Shown here: piece by piece, positions 1-10,840 of the stretch
Position numbering within the stretch: position 1 is the stretch's first letter
Layout of the letters: each line of letters begins with the position of its first letter
From: Takakia lepidozioides
Lineage: Eukaryota > Streptophyta > Takakiopsida > Takakiales > Takakiaceae
Length of the DNA: 64,000 bases
Direction: 5' to 3'
Assembly (NCBI GenBank): GCA_030704615.1
Contig: CM060733.1
Coordinates: 65,472,001-65,536,000 of the forward strand
Program-made: the position numbers and the translations under genes
Notes under the pieces: model-generated
Database searches by the model: none
What the model was told of the DNA's origin: nothing
Seen by the model: only the letters and a program-made list of their open reading frames with translations

Positions 1-1
1 G

Positions 2-963
2 TACGGATCTGCTATATGGGTTGATAACTCCAACCAGGCTAAGTCTCTAGAATCCATTCAAGTGGGGGTGCTTAAGGAGTGTATGTCAGCATGCTCCAAA
101 ACAGCCAATGTGGCTGTTCGGGGTGAGTTTGGCATTCCGTCCTTAAGCTCCCGACGAGATGAATTCAAGGTCAGATGGTGGGGTCAGCTGCAACATATGC
201 CCAACACCAGATATCCTAAGTTAATCGACTCTATATCTTGGAAACAGGACCACCCTGTCAAACAGGCTAAGTCCTGGCAGAAGAGAGTAGAAGAGATTCT
301 CAAGGACCTGGACCTGGATCCGCAAGTCTTGACCTGCTGGATAAATCTGACTTAGAGGCTGTAGTGTCCGACGCCATGTCTGTTGCCATGAGATTGTCTG
401 ATGAAAATGAAGTTAGGCAGAACTTCCCTGAACTTGTTTCCAGTCAGTGACATGGGGAGGACATCTTGGATGACCTCAAGGGTCTACCCACTCTCGGCAC
501 TAGACTGAAATTTAAACTCAGGGCAGGAAGCCTACCTTTGAACAGCAAACAGAAGCAGAGAGGAAAGGGAGAGTGCAATTGCCCGTTGTGTGGGCAATCT
601 GAAGACAGTATTCATTTTCTGATACACTGTCCAGGGTTCTCTCACCAAAGAGGCACTCTCTTCAAATCTATCAAGGGAATTGTGCCTGTACCCCTGTTTA
701 CCAACTTTGAAAGTCTCGAGGCTGAGCCGAAAGCCCAGGCCCTCCTGAGGCCTAGTTTTTGGGCAAATCACACACAGCAGATTGATGCTTGTGTGAAGGG
801 ATTTCTAGAGGATATCTGGAAAACCCGGATTAATTCTATATATCAAGGTAAGTCTTACTACCAACGTCAGCCCCTGACAGAGGTAGGTTCTGTCCCTTTT
901 GTTCCCGCTCAAACTGGGCGCGGGGTCAATGGCCAGAAGGCTACGGCAAACAACGTCTTATGA
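2..963 (+). mobile_element. LINE (non-LTR retrotransposon) ORF2 C-terminal remnant
   Basis: This is the 3' end of a LINE reverse-transcriptase ORF, open from the first bases of the window. The first segment (2-355) reads YGSAIW, then a conserved tail with AVRGEFGIPSL and KVRWWGQLQHMP, as seen downstream of the RT domain in LINEs. A frameshift near 335 and an in-frame TGA near 448 separate it from the second segment (466-963). That segment carries the C-terminal zinc-knuckle signature CPLCGQSEDSIHFLIHC followed by FLEDIWKTRINSI. The RT and endonuclease domains would lie to the left of the window. It is a pseudogene because of the frameshift and stop. A CA-rich stretch (980-1000) follows and may mark the 3' end. 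It lies next to, or within an intron of, the CLPR3 gene on the other strand. Family assignment is from motif recognition only. Confidence 0.75.
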
Positions 964-1024
964 GTACAATCTCTCAAAGTCACATACACACACATGCACC
1001 CCTGCAATAAAAATGCGTCAAAAC

Positions 1025-1228
1025 CTTGGTGGTGCCTGTGGAGTTGATATACATGTAGATGGGTTTCTCTGGGTCTTCATACTGTAGGTAGAGCAACTCT
1101 GCCATAATGAGCTCTGTAACAGATGGAACCAATGACATGCCCAGAAAGACAATGCGGTTCTTGAAAAGATATGATGGCAAATCTGGTGGCGGCTGCTGGG
1201 TGGCATCTCCTCTTTGAAATGGAATTAC
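1025..1228 (-). CDS. CLPR3: CLPR3-like chloroplast Clp protease subunit, internal exon
   Basis: This 204-nt exon encodes 68 residues in phase 0. It is bounded by an AG acceptor (1230-1229) and a GT donor (1024-1023) on the minus strand. The peptide contains QQPPPDLPSYLFKNRIV, FLGMSLVPSVTELIMAE and PIYMYINSTGTTK, the N-terminal half of a ClpP-fold subunit. It resembles the plastid ClpR3 subunit, a non-catalytic member of the ClpPR core that degrades stromal proteins. The NSTGTTK end is typical of ClpR3 as I recall it, whereas catalytic ClpP has an NSPGG-type turn. The catalytic-site region would be on a later exon to the left of the window. The clean frame and splice sites suggest a working host gene. 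The transit-peptide exon is probably 2019-2356. Exons between 1228 and 2019 were not resolved. Confidence 0.82.
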
Positions 1229-1971
1229 CTGCCACAACACCATAGCAAGTCTAACCATAAGCAACCATAAGCAGGGTACAGTGGAATAGAAAGTTTCCCA
1301 CCCAGAAAATCCAATCACAGACACTGATGAGAATTTGGACAATACTGTGCGGCTCTAGGGCCTCCCACTTGTGCTAAACCCTAATCCAACTGGCCACTGC
1401 AGCTTAATGTCTAGTTTGAAGGAGATACTCTAGGCCTTATCTTCAGTGCAAAAGGTTTTCATTAATCTGAAATCAAACCAGAGACATGGCTAGTGGCAAA
1501 AACAACGGCACACTGTGTGCATCTGGGGAATTGATGAAGGATTTGTCTCCAATGTTCAAATTCTATTCTTCATGTTGTATGGGATTGGGAAGCTAGCCAC
1601 AAAGAACTTAACAGCTCCTGGTCAACAAGGTTCATATCATAAGTCGTCTGTTGGTTGCCAAATACTTGGTAGTGAGGTAATCGTGTGAGGTCACTGGCCC
1701 CTTAGAAAATCCTAGCTCAAACAAGAAACTGAAATAAGAAATCAACTATGGGTCCTTCAAAAGGAAAACAAAAAGGTCGCAGTGAGCGTGTCCTTCACCC
1801 CTATCCTGCCAACATCTTTCACCTTCTGAGACTTCGGAGGAGAGCGAGGCCAAATTGATAGGAGGAAAGCTTGTTACATAGATGCCAGACTTCGAGGCAT
1901 GGACCCAGCGGGACATAAACTCTCCCGTTAGATAACAATCTCAAAAACACCAGGTAACTCTCCTTTCAGAG

Positions 1972-1994
1972 GAGAGAGAGAGAGAGAGAGAGAG
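1972..1994. repeat. (GA)n microsatellite
   Basis: Uninterrupted GA dinucleotide run within the presumed first intron of the CLPR3-like gene. A CT-rich simple repeat of similar length occurs at 3404-3432 inside the foldback element. Confidence 0.9.
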
Positions 1995-2018
1995 ATGTGA
2001 TACTGCTGTCAAGCTTAC

Positions 2019-2356
2019 AGAGAATTACTGGAAGGGAAAGAGATTACCATAGTGACAACTCCCCAGTGTCCGTGATGACCAGATCGCTGCAAGACCCTCG
2101 AAGCAGAAGACAGTGCCTCTCCTGCTAATGAGCCACGCCTGCTGCCACACACAAACGGGCACAAAAGCTCGCTCCGCAGCGGTACCTGAGCCTTCGTGTT
2201 TCTTGCTGATCGCATCCTTGTAACACACCCACTTGGAGAAAAAGCACAACAGGGAGAAAATTGCGAAGAGGAAGTTGGTTTTCCAATAGCTGGGTTCCTG
2301 AGCTCACTCCTAGATAGAACTGCTGGCCCTGCCCTCATCATTGCCACAGGGGCCAT
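2019..2356 (-). CDS. CLPR3: Candidate first exon of the CLPR3-like gene (transit peptide)
   Basis: An open frame starts at the ATG at 2356 and runs to a strong GTAAGC donor at 2018-2017, in the same direction as the ClpR3 exon 0.8 kb downstream. The peptide begins MAPVAMMRAGPAVLSRSEL. It is rich in Ser, Arg, Ala and Pro and almost lacks acidic residues, as expected of a chloroplast transit peptide. The first 113 codons carry no recognisable domain. An alternative donor (GTAATC, about 20 nt earlier) is possible. The link to the ClpR3 exon is inferred from position, strand and composition, and another exon may lie between. A transcript would settle it. Confidence 0.5.
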
Positions 2357-2620
2357 CACCCTACACACACCAAAACCCCAAACACCCACCTTCGTTCACA
2401 AAAACCCACAGCCCTTTCGGTGTTCCAGGCCTGCCCTTTTCACCACACGACGAGCATCAATGGTGCAGGCAGCAGAGAACGATAAGATTCTTTTGTGAAA
2501 CCAAAAGAGAGAGAGGGGTGCGGGGAGGAGCCTGAGAAGCCGATTCACTGGAGCTATCTGGGCGCATTTTTAGTGAATTTTATTCACGAAGATAGCCCTC
2601 AATACCGGACTATCATTAGA
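2357..2620. other. CLPR3 upstream region
   Basis: Non-coding stretch between the candidate CLPR3 start and the MITE. It should hold the 5' UTR and promoter. No convincing TATA box or other element was identified. A MITE copy only about 270 bp upstream of the start codon could influence expression, which is inference. Confidence 0.4.
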
Positions 2621-2628
2621 AGACGGTT

Positions 2629-3785
2629 AGGGAATTCCAAAAAGGCCTTGATGTGAAATGCATCGCAATTCACTTGATCACCCCCTAAAAGTGCGCAATT
2701 CAATTGAATTTTCAATTGAACTAACCCTAATTTGCAATTCAATTGAATTGTCGGCACACACGATTCAATTTTGACAATTCAATTGAATTGCTGACTACAA
2801 TTCAATTGAATTGTAATCTATAATTTTTAACTTATTTTGTATATAATATATAATATATATGTACATATATACATATATTCAAATTATATTTATACACATA
2901 TAAGAGTATAAGCTAAAAATACATGTTGCCCGTCTATTCTTGCGGGCCCTCTTTCTTGTGCCCTTGAGGAAATTGTGGAGTTGTGAAGCCACCCTCAGCC
3001 TCAGCGAGAAAGGGAGAGCCAGAGACGGAGACTGATCAGCAACTTCCTGTGATTCACTGGCAAAAGAAACATGGCTGGCTCCAAAAAAAACAAACAAAAT
3101 CAAACCTGACAATTGATGAAAGGCTTCCCCTGCATCACCATGTAGTCCCCTAACACTAGTATCTGGCCCAGGACAAAGAAAACAAAAAATATGTTCATCT
3201 TGAGAATTATCAAAAATTTCGATACCCTTACAAAGGTATCATGTTGAAGTTGGGATGTGTGTTCTATATAAGTTTAATATATCAAACTCTTACACGTTGA
3301 TACTCTTACATTGGTATCATGTTTGGTACATGTACATAGCCATATATTGGCACCAACATCCACAAAGAGTGACAATCCCGCTTTTACAAGCGCTTCGTGA
3401 CTTCCTCTCTCTCTCTCTCCCTCTCTCGCTCTCCCTTATGCTTATCTTGGGTTCAAGCCTTACCACGGGCAAAGGATTGACAGACGGACAGCAAGAATAG
3501 ACGGGCAACATGTATTTTTAGCTTATACCTGCGTATGTATATATGTATAATTTAAATATATACATATATATATTATATACAGAAATAAGTTAAAAATTAT
3601 AGATTACAATTCAATTGAATTGTAGTCAGCAATTCAATTGAATTGCCAACTAGCGATTCAATTGAATTGCAAATTAGGGTTAGTTCAATTGAATTGCCCT
3701 TGCAATTCAATTGAATTGCGCACTTTTAGGGGGTGATCAAGTGAATTGCGATGCATTTCACATCAAGGCCTTTTTGGAATTCCCT
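2629..3785. mobile_element. Foldback MITE with 8-bp target duplication
   Basis: A 1157-bp element begins AGGGAATTCC and ends GGAATTCCCT. It is flanked by the perfect 8-bp direct repeat AGACGGTT at 2621-2628 and 3786-3793. The outermost ~80 bp of the two ends are nearly perfect inverted complements. The complementarity continues, with small indels, to about 2943 on the left and 3494 on the right, giving arms of about 300 bp around a ~550-bp core. The arms are full of the palindromic unit AATTCAATTGAATT, so each arm can also fold on itself. There is no transposase ORF, so it is non-autonomous. An 8-bp target duplication is typical of hAT elements, but this TIR start is not diagnostic, so the superfamily is left open. 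The core holds AT-rich runs and a CT-rich microsatellite. Confidence 0.88.
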
Positions 3786-3793
3786 AGACGGTT

Positions 3794-4087
3794 GCTACAG
3801 TCTAAGGTAGTGGTATCTAGAAGTGTGCATTTAACGAATGTGCACTACTCAAAGGGTGCAGTGTCTCAAAAATTACATGAATAGCAAATGAGTGCAAAGC
3901 ACATAATTTTCCAATCACGGATGTATTATATATGAATTATAAAAGTCAAACTACATACTATCGTGTGAAACCCTGCAAAGCTTTTTATTTACAAACTGAC
4001 ATGAGGTAACTGTACAAAGTATGGAAAGTTCCCATAGCAAGGGAAGAGTTAACATAACGAAATGAAAAAGAAAGCATATCAAGCTAA
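3794..4087. other. No feature seen
   Basis: AT-rich non-coding sequence between the MITE and the retroelement remnant. No gene, repeat or RNA recognised. Confidence 0.5.
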
Positions 4088-4756
4088 TCAAACCGAATGA
4101 TCATCCCATCCAACTGCCTGAATGACATCAGACAAAGAAATGGGTGTGACATCGAGAAGAGTAGAAAGATGAGACGAAGCCATGCCAGCTACAGTAGCCC
4201 GATGCAAGATGGACATAGCCTGTGCCCTCTGTAGTGCTACGGAAACCCGTTGTCTATAGAAAACTACGAAGACAGAAGCATGGGGAATGCCATTGATCTT
4301 GTTCTTGGTAGCATGATGAGCATAAGTACAAAGAAAGTCGTCGAACTGACGATGAAGACATCCAAAGATCTCCAAAGCCAGTGGAAGGAACGCATCTGTG
4401 GGATGACGGTCTTGATAGTCTCGTTGCTTGATCTGTGCAGCAATCAAAGCGGCAGTGCCTTGGGAAGAGGCCGAGCAAGAAAGTAAGTCGGATCGAGTGG
4501 GATCGGCAATGACAACATCTGCAAGGGTGCACAAACCATCTCGAGATAGGACGATGTCAACTCGCCGACGAGTGGACTGAGGCGTACGAGAGGGAAGCAT
4601 GTGAGTTTGCTCCCGCAATACATGGAATCCAGCCTCTCGAGCAACAGAGGCGACGGCATCCCGCATAACATCATGGGTCGCTGTACGATCTCCTCCACAT
4701 GGACAACGAAGGAGATGAACAACAAGTAGATCGATGGGTTGGTGACAAACACAGCG
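4088..4756 (-). pseudogene. Retroelement C-terminal zinc/endonuclease-like domain remnant
   Basis: A minus-strand frame opens after a TAG at 4759-4757 and runs to 4088. It begins with a Cys/His cluster (CVCHQPIDLL, then RCPCGGDRTATHD). It continues with RRRVDIVLSRDG, TLADVVIADPTR and FLPLALEIFGCLHRQFDDFL, then a YRQRVSVALQRAQAMSILHRA helix. I recognise this set as the C-terminal tail of reverse-transcriptase polyproteins in plants, algae and fungi. There the D..IV...DV...DP pattern plus the later E looks like a PD-(D/E)XK nuclease. No reverse transcriptase lies upstream, so this is a 5'-truncated copy. The 200-codon frame is intact, which suggests a fairly young insertion. The function is inferred from family resemblance only. 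Confidence 0.55.
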
Positions 4757-4901
4757 CTATAAGCCAAACACAGAAGGATGTTGTTAGAGGGCTGCTTGGG
4801 ACTTAGATGCTTTTACGGGTTCTATGGGGTACCCTTAATTTTTGCGCAGATTGAGACCAACAGGAGCCTTAGGGGTGACAGCAGCAGGCTTTAGGGGGGT
4901 T

Positions 4902-5135
4902 ACACAGCCCGTCACAGCCCGACACAGCCCAACACAGCCAGTCACAGCCCGACACAGCCGCCACAACTTTGCACAGCCCGTCACAGCCAGTCACAGCCGC
5001 CACAGTTTCGCACATCCCGTCACAGCCCAACACAGCCCGACACAGCCCAACACAGCCAGTCACAGCCCGACACAGCCGACACAGCCTTACACAGCCAGTC
5101 ACAGCTCGGCACAGCTTGACACAGCCTGTCACAGT
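4902..5135. repeat. 10-bp minisatellite (CACAGCC-based)
   Basis: About 23 copies of a decamer of the form NNCACAGCCN run head to tail, with variants CACAGCCCGA, CACAGCCCAA, CACAGCCAGT and CACAGCCGCC. The variants recur in blocks, suggesting expansion of multi-decamer units. Both strands stay open across it (TQPVTARHSP-type and TGCVGLCRAV-type peptides), but these are low-complexity translations and not a gene. Confidence 0.9.
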
Positions 5136-5433
5136 ACATGGGGAACAGTTATCATTGACAGGGAACGACTGTGAGGGAACGACATCTGCAGAATGACGTG
5201 TTACTTCAGGGATGACGGTTAATTAGTTAGGTGGTTAGAACAGCTTGCGGGCAGATAAGGAGAGCGGCAACGGAAAGAATGACACTTCACGGGGAGCGCT
5301 TCTGGGTCATGCATGAGAGGAGATCAGGCGGGGAGCAAGAAGGAGGAAAGATGAACAGTAGATGCTGATTACCTGCAGAGCTGTAGTGATACGGTAGGGC
5401 AGATTAGAGTTATCATGGCATCAACGACGCAAT

Positions 5434-5575
5434 GGCGTGAGCGCGCGAACGTACGCTCACGCAGGAGTGACGTGGCGTGAGCGTACGCTCACGCCAGCTG
5501 ACGTGGCGTGAGCCTGCACACACGCTGACGTGGTGTGAGCGTCATGTCAGCATGCTGATGTGGCGGTAAATGATG
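5434..5575. repeat. Cluster of TGACGTGGC / GTGAGCG palindromic repeats
   Basis: Four to five copies of GTGACGTGGCGTGAGCG-like units sit close together. The unit at 5474-5495 is a perfect 22-bp palindrome with half-site GGCGTGAGCGT, and a second imperfect one lies at 5434-5463. TGACGTGGC contains an ACGT core as bound by plant bZIP factors. It may be a regulatory cluster, or the subterminal repeat of the transposon remnant to its right. Neither is proven. Confidence 0.6.
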
Positions 5576-6057
5576 ACATGGCACTGTCCGTCATCTGCCA
5601 CGTCAGCATTAACATGCGCTGCCTATAACCGAGGATGGTCCTATGATCGTGGAATTAATGCAGGGAATCTTGCCTAAATAGAATCAAGATGAGCGTTGAG
5701 GCCTACAATTGCAGCATCCAACATTGTGCAATTACAAATGCTTGTTTCACTTTTACAATTATGAGGACGAAAAAATATCCTCACACAGTGTGCGCCATAA
5801 AGGCTGCCACGGGAAGACCTTCCTCCCTCCTCAAATAACAATGAGAGTTAGGATCATCTTCAAAATGATTGTAGTGCATAGCGATAGCAAGACATGTAGA
5901 CTTCGAACGGTGCAATGACAAATGTGCACTACCTAAAAGTTGTCACTTAGAGCTCACTCCGTATAGTTGGAGGCCATATCATTGCACCGCCGACGAATTG
6001 ATGTGAATTACACATTTCAAATCATGGTCGTCCACATACCACATTGCATAGTTGATG
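5576..6057. other. No gene seen; probable 3' flank of transposon copy A
   Basis: Non-coding, AT-rich. It lies downstream of the SWIM-finger transposase remnant on the minus strand and may hold that element's 3' end. No terminal inverted repeat was recognised. Confidence 0.4.
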
Positions 6058-8098
6058 CTATCCATGTGTTGTATCCCGCTGCAATAGAGTATCGACCTCG
6101 TTGAAACTCATAGTGGCCTGGTGAATGAAGTTGTCACGTTTGGGATCGCAAACCATTCTCTTCAAAAATATGAAATACAAATGTTTGCAGAGTATGAATT
6201 TACCTCTCTTGCCCAAATTGGTTGATAGCATATTCACAAAATCAGGACATGTGCAATTGGGGAAATTGAAAACCGTGATGTCGTAGGTCCTGTCATGAAC
6301 AATATATGTGGAAGTGATGATTGTGAATACCCGACCATATCCTGGATCGGGTACTTCCGTGGTGCTTCCAACACGAGCTTGGAGCATTCCTGCGGACTCC
6401 ACTTTGCCAAAGTGTTCAGCGGTTGGAGGGAAACGCCGAACGAGCTTTCCATCTCGTTTGGTTGGCCACAAGTCAGGATTTGCCAGGGGGACCCGGGAGG
6501 ACGCAGAAGTAATAGCACATGCATGGAGTTAGGGTTGTCTCGCAAGGGAAAAACTTGCCTCCTCCAGCATTTGAATCTCCTGAAAGCTGAGATGTGTTCC
6601 CACCTTCACGGGCCAAACGGTTGGAGGAGATGGCTTCATCACTACGGAAGGACGCACAATTCCATGCACACATCTGGCACAATCATCTGTAAAGAACCAG
6701 AACTTGTGGTTCTTGGCTTCTGGTTGACCGTATGGACGCATCAAGCCCGTGAAAGTCGGAGCAGGAGTTCGGGCACCACCTCTGGATATAGATGAAGTGC
6801 ACTTCTCGATATTAGTTGTCCTGATCACTGTACATTTCACACGAGACCCTACACTTGTGCGTTCTATGTGCCAAACGTGGTCGGGGCATGCGGACTCAAG
6901 CACATCAAGGGGGTTGTTTCTCTCCTGCACCATTTCAGTGGCACTGTTTGATGCTGGAGCTTACCGTCGTGTTGGAGGTTCCTCCACAATGGAGGTTCCG
7001 GACATGGAGCTGTCATGCAGGGGAACACGAGGCTTCGAGAAGTTATCACGGTCTGCCCTATGGGAATCTGAATCCGAACCAGGTGGAGTGTTCAATTTCC
7101 TCTTACAGGAGCCGAATCTCTCCTCCCCTTCAAGATGTGGAACTCTAGAAACAAGTGGCGTTCCCTGGGCATACATGCTCACCGCCCGTGCTATCTTGAT
7201 TTGATTCCCAGATCTGTTTGCAGCACGCAACATCAACTCCCATTTGTCCGGACCCTTGCCACCAACCCCGCCTCGTAAGAAATCACGGTATATCGGGTTT
7301 GTTGTTACAAGGCACGTATCAAATCATGTTATTGCCACATACAAATCCCGACCTCGTTTCCCAGACTGCTGCAACCATGCGTTGTGCACAGTTTTTGCCA
7401 AATTGCAAGATGACATGTCCGTCATTTCCTCAATGGACATGTTCTGCAAAGTGCAGAACCACACTTCAAAACAGTGAACAGAAAACAACATAAAAAAAGC
7501 GATGACACAATAAAATGGAAAGCAAATGATGAATAAAGCAATAAATATAAGCCTCGTACCAATGGCATGGCTGCTCCCCACTGTCTATACCGGAAGTGCC
7601 AAAACACCAGCCAATCTTCCAATGCTCTCATACTCTCAAGTGATGCAGCTCCAGAAGAGAACCACCAGGCACGAATTGTCTGGAACAAAGTGTCCGCCTC
7701 CTTCATTGTTCTAGCATCTTTGTACTCTTTGCACAATTTACGGTGCTGAGTCTGCATCTCTGGTTTGATGTCCGACTTTATATGTTTTTCCAGAGATTGT
7801 GTCCAATGGAATAGACATGTACGCTCTCTTCCTGGCATAGGCACTTTTGGGTCACCCGATCCGAAGACAATACGAACAGCATTGAAATTTGCTTGAGCAC
7901 TATCCGCCATGAAACCTGCGAAATTTGGAGATGGCAGCCCATGACACGTATCAGGGAATTCCACATGAGCTTCTGGGATTCCGTATCCTCGGATTGCATG
8001 TCACAAACTGCAATTGTCATAACTCGTTGGTACACTGGATCGTAGACATGACAAGCCATTGTTGTCAAATCCTTCACTCATTTCACATGATCAAACAT
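6058..8098 (-). pseudogene. SWIM zinc-finger D-D-E transposase remnant (copy A)
   Basis: Minus-strand pieces, read right to left, match the C-terminal two-thirds of the transposases found later in the window. The match starts at MFDHVK (8098) and meets a TGA at once. It continues through ACHVYDPVYQRVMTIAVCDM, FAGFMADSAQANFNAVRI, RTCLFHWTQSLEKH and WLVFWHFRYRQWG, a diverged linker, PAPTFTGLMRPYG with WFFTDDCARCVHG, and finally the SWIM finger (CTCPDF ... CKHLYFIFLKRM, 6058-6471). These are the RNase H-like core, the Cys/His segment and the CxC...CxH zinc site of a MULE-like transposase. Several frame changes and stops make it dead. The N-terminal third is missing: homology ends abruptly near 8098, where unrelated sequence begins. 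It is more diverged than copies B to D. Confidence 0.8.
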
Positions 8099-8395
8099 AG
8101 ACAGGTTGAGGCTGACCAAGAGAGATACATCCTGGAGTTGCAACAAACAGTCACGGTAAATAGAAATGAACTCTCTATGGCTAACAAGGTTTGGAAGGAA
8201 GCCAATAATCTGGCTGCTGCCTATGCGAGTTTGGTTAAACCTCATGCGAAGCGCATGGAGGCTTTACAGCAGCAGTTAGATGTGTATAGGCTCACAGAGG
8301 AGCAGACTCTCAGGGGTGCCATACACGACTTGGTGGATAACCACCTTATGCAGCCTTCACCACAAAAATCCAGAATTGAGAGAAATTCCAAAAAA
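8099..8395 (+). other. Coiled-coil-like coding fragment, unrecognised
   Basis: Directly after the copy A breakpoint, an open plus-strand frame encodes a Gln/Glu/Ala-rich helical stretch (QVEADQERYILELQQTV ... KRMEALQQQLDVYRLTEEQ). It has heptad-like spacing of Leu and Val. It runs into the helicase region with a frame change at about 8350-8400. It could be the N-terminal part of the helicase polyprotein or an unrelated insertion. I do not recognise the family. Confidence 0.35.
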
Positions 8396-8402
8396 CGAAT
8401 CT

Positions 8403-10840
8403 ATGGATATCCCAAATGACGACAATTATGATGTAGATCCTAATATCCTGCACAATGGAGACCAACATCAAATAGCTAAATATTTTGTCATGAAAAAATA
8501 CAAGCTCAACACTTCGCATGAATCAACATTTGAACGTTTCATAGACCCACAAAATCACCATCTCGATGGAAGAAAACAAACGTTAATGTATGTGGGAGGT
8601 GCTACTGGAACGGGAAAGACCGAAATAATTAAAGCAATCCAAACGTACTTTCTAAAATCCAAGAGACCCACAATACTGAAAATCGGTGCTTACACAGCGA
8701 ACGCCGCAACCCTCATAGAAGGATCGACCATCCACGCTCTATTGGGCCATCAGCCAGAGTGTCAACGAATCCGACACAAAAAGTCTCATAAACGAATGGT
8801 CCGGGACAGACTATTTGATTATAGACGAAGTATCTATGGTCGGATGCAACATGATCGCCGACATCCATCTGAAGTTACAAAAATTCAAATCGAACATGTT
8901 ACCCTTTGGAGGACTCAACATAATGTTTATGGGCGATTTTATGCAGTTTCCACCAGTCACTGACGCGCTTCTGTATTCAATGAACATACAACCCATTTTC
9001 ACATTCACAGAATATACATAGAAAAAAATTATAGGCAAGAGCCTATGGGAAAATTACATACGGCCTAATACAATCATATTGACCCAGCAAATGAGACAAG
9101 CCCACGATCTACAATATGCGAAATTGCTCCAGAATCTACGCGAAGACAACTTCACCCAAACGGATTTCAAATTATTACATACAAGATTCATGTCGAACCT
9201 GAAAATCAACCTCTTTAACGAACCATAGGATAAAGCAACGTACATCGTACCTCGAAACCAGTTAAAGAATGCCACCAATCACCAAATGATAGAATACTAC
9301 ACACGTAAATCTATCCACGCGTCCTACACCATAGTAGCCACAGACACCTACAAGAAGCACACACTCCGCGACGAGTTCCAATTCGCAATCCGACAGACTG
9401 TACCCGGGAATAGAAGCCACAACCTTCTTCCATTTTTGAGATTATACAAAGGAATGACAGTCATGCTCACCGACAATTTGTATCCTAGATTGGGGCTTGT
9501 AAACGGTGCAGTCGGACAAATAGTGGGGATCTCGACAACGAAGATGATTGGATCGTACGGGAACAAAATTTAATGCACCCGCCAGATCACGTATTAATTG
9601 ACTTCAACGAATTCATCAGTCAACACCAAACATTGAGCAACGTAAATTTAGAAAATCTCTCAGAAAACGTAGTGCCCATCACACCCATTTCAAGAACGTT
9701 CCATCATCACCACACGGAGGATGAACTGAAAAAACCAAAGAAATTCAAAATCAGCAGACACCAATTGCCTCTGATACCCGCCTATTGCCTAAACCGACTA
9801 CAAAGGCCAAGGCAAAACTTTCGACAGGATAATCATCGACTTACAATAACCACCAGATGGACACCCCCTTGAACATGCACAACATTTACGTCACACTCTA
9901 TCGTTTACGCTCCCTATAAGGACTAGTAATACTTCGGGACATTAAGTTCGAAGACATCCAAACAGCCAAATTCAAGACAGGCTCACTAGAGTTCATGGCT
10001 CCACAAACCGATTGTAATGTCCAAGAACAAAAATCACACAAGACCACAGAACACATCAGCACGGTGAATATAGACCCTACAACCAAAACGCCACATCCAC
10101 ATCCAATCCAACCGAAACACGCGTCCGGAGAAATAAATATGCCAACCAATTCTGAAGCCGAAAATCACACACCGATAGAATCAAATGATAATCGAACTTG
10201 CTCAGAATTAGCTCCCACACCGCTCGAAATCATAGAAATCGATTCCGAAGATGAACAATCCGACACAGAAAACACAGATATGCGCCAAGAAACATATTGG
10301 CATGAAGATCTTCTATTGACAACACACGACGAACAAATCCTCTTGGACGATAATGGATGGTTGTGTGACTAGCATTTGGCGGCCGGGATGCAAATATTAT
10401 TTGATCAGGAACTGGAAACACAAAACTACCAACAACATGCGTATTTGACTCTACTGGGCAGAACGAAATACACCAAGAAGTGTTTGCAGCACGTATTCGT
10501 CAACAACAACCATTGGATTTTAACAATGATAAACCCGAACGAAACAAATTATCAATGTACGGTGTTTGATTCCAACATGCCCGCAGATAAGAAGCTACCG
10601 AGCGAAATAGAACAACATCTCGCGAAATTACTCCCAGTCCCACAATTCAATTATCTCTATGCCGATGTCATGTAACAAAGTGACGGTTTATCCTGTGGCG
10701 TATTTGCGATAGCTTATGCCACGGATATAACATTCAGATTAAATCCGGCACATTCCCGATACGCAACATCCGCCATGGGAACCCACTTGAGAGATTGCAT
10801 AAACGATCGAAGAATTGAGCCATTTCCAAAACAACATTAA
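8403..10840 (+). pseudogene. Pif1-like helicase fused to a C48 (Ulp1-like) cysteine protease
   Basis: A single decayed reading frame. The helicase part shows Walker A GGATGTGKT (8596), Walker B LIIDEVSMV (8815), GDFMQFPPV, NQLKNATNHQM, the Pif1-type GLVNGAVGQIVGI (9497) and the late motifs YKGQGKTFDRIIIDL and YVTLYRLRSL-GLVILRD. It reads on through a Ser/Thr/Glu-rich linker with IIEIDSEDEQSD. The C48 protease then shows WLCD-HLAAGMQIL, catalytic His in NNHWIL, Asp in VFDS and Gln/Cys in QSDGLSCGVFAIAYA. Frameshifts lie near 8760 and in 9790-9890, and there are six in-frame stops, all TAG or TAA. Helicase plus desumoylase-like protease suggests a self-replicating or large DNA transposon (Helitron-like or other). 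No Rep/HUH or integrase was seen, so the class is open. Confidence 0.75.

Noticed and set aside
2015-2498. Several overlapping frames on both strands near 2025-2535 as separate genes
   Set aside because: Only the minus-strand frame from 2356 has a transit-peptide composition and a strong donor; the others are its shadows.
4842-5196. Thr/Gln/His-rich frames over the decamer repeat
   Set aside because: Low-complexity translation of a minisatellite; open in several frames by composition.
8403-10840. Altered genetic code (TAA/TAG = Gln) for the helicase-protease unit
   Set aside because: The frame also has indels, sense CAA/CAG codons are plentiful, and neighbouring host genes use the standard code. 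Ordinary decay explains it.
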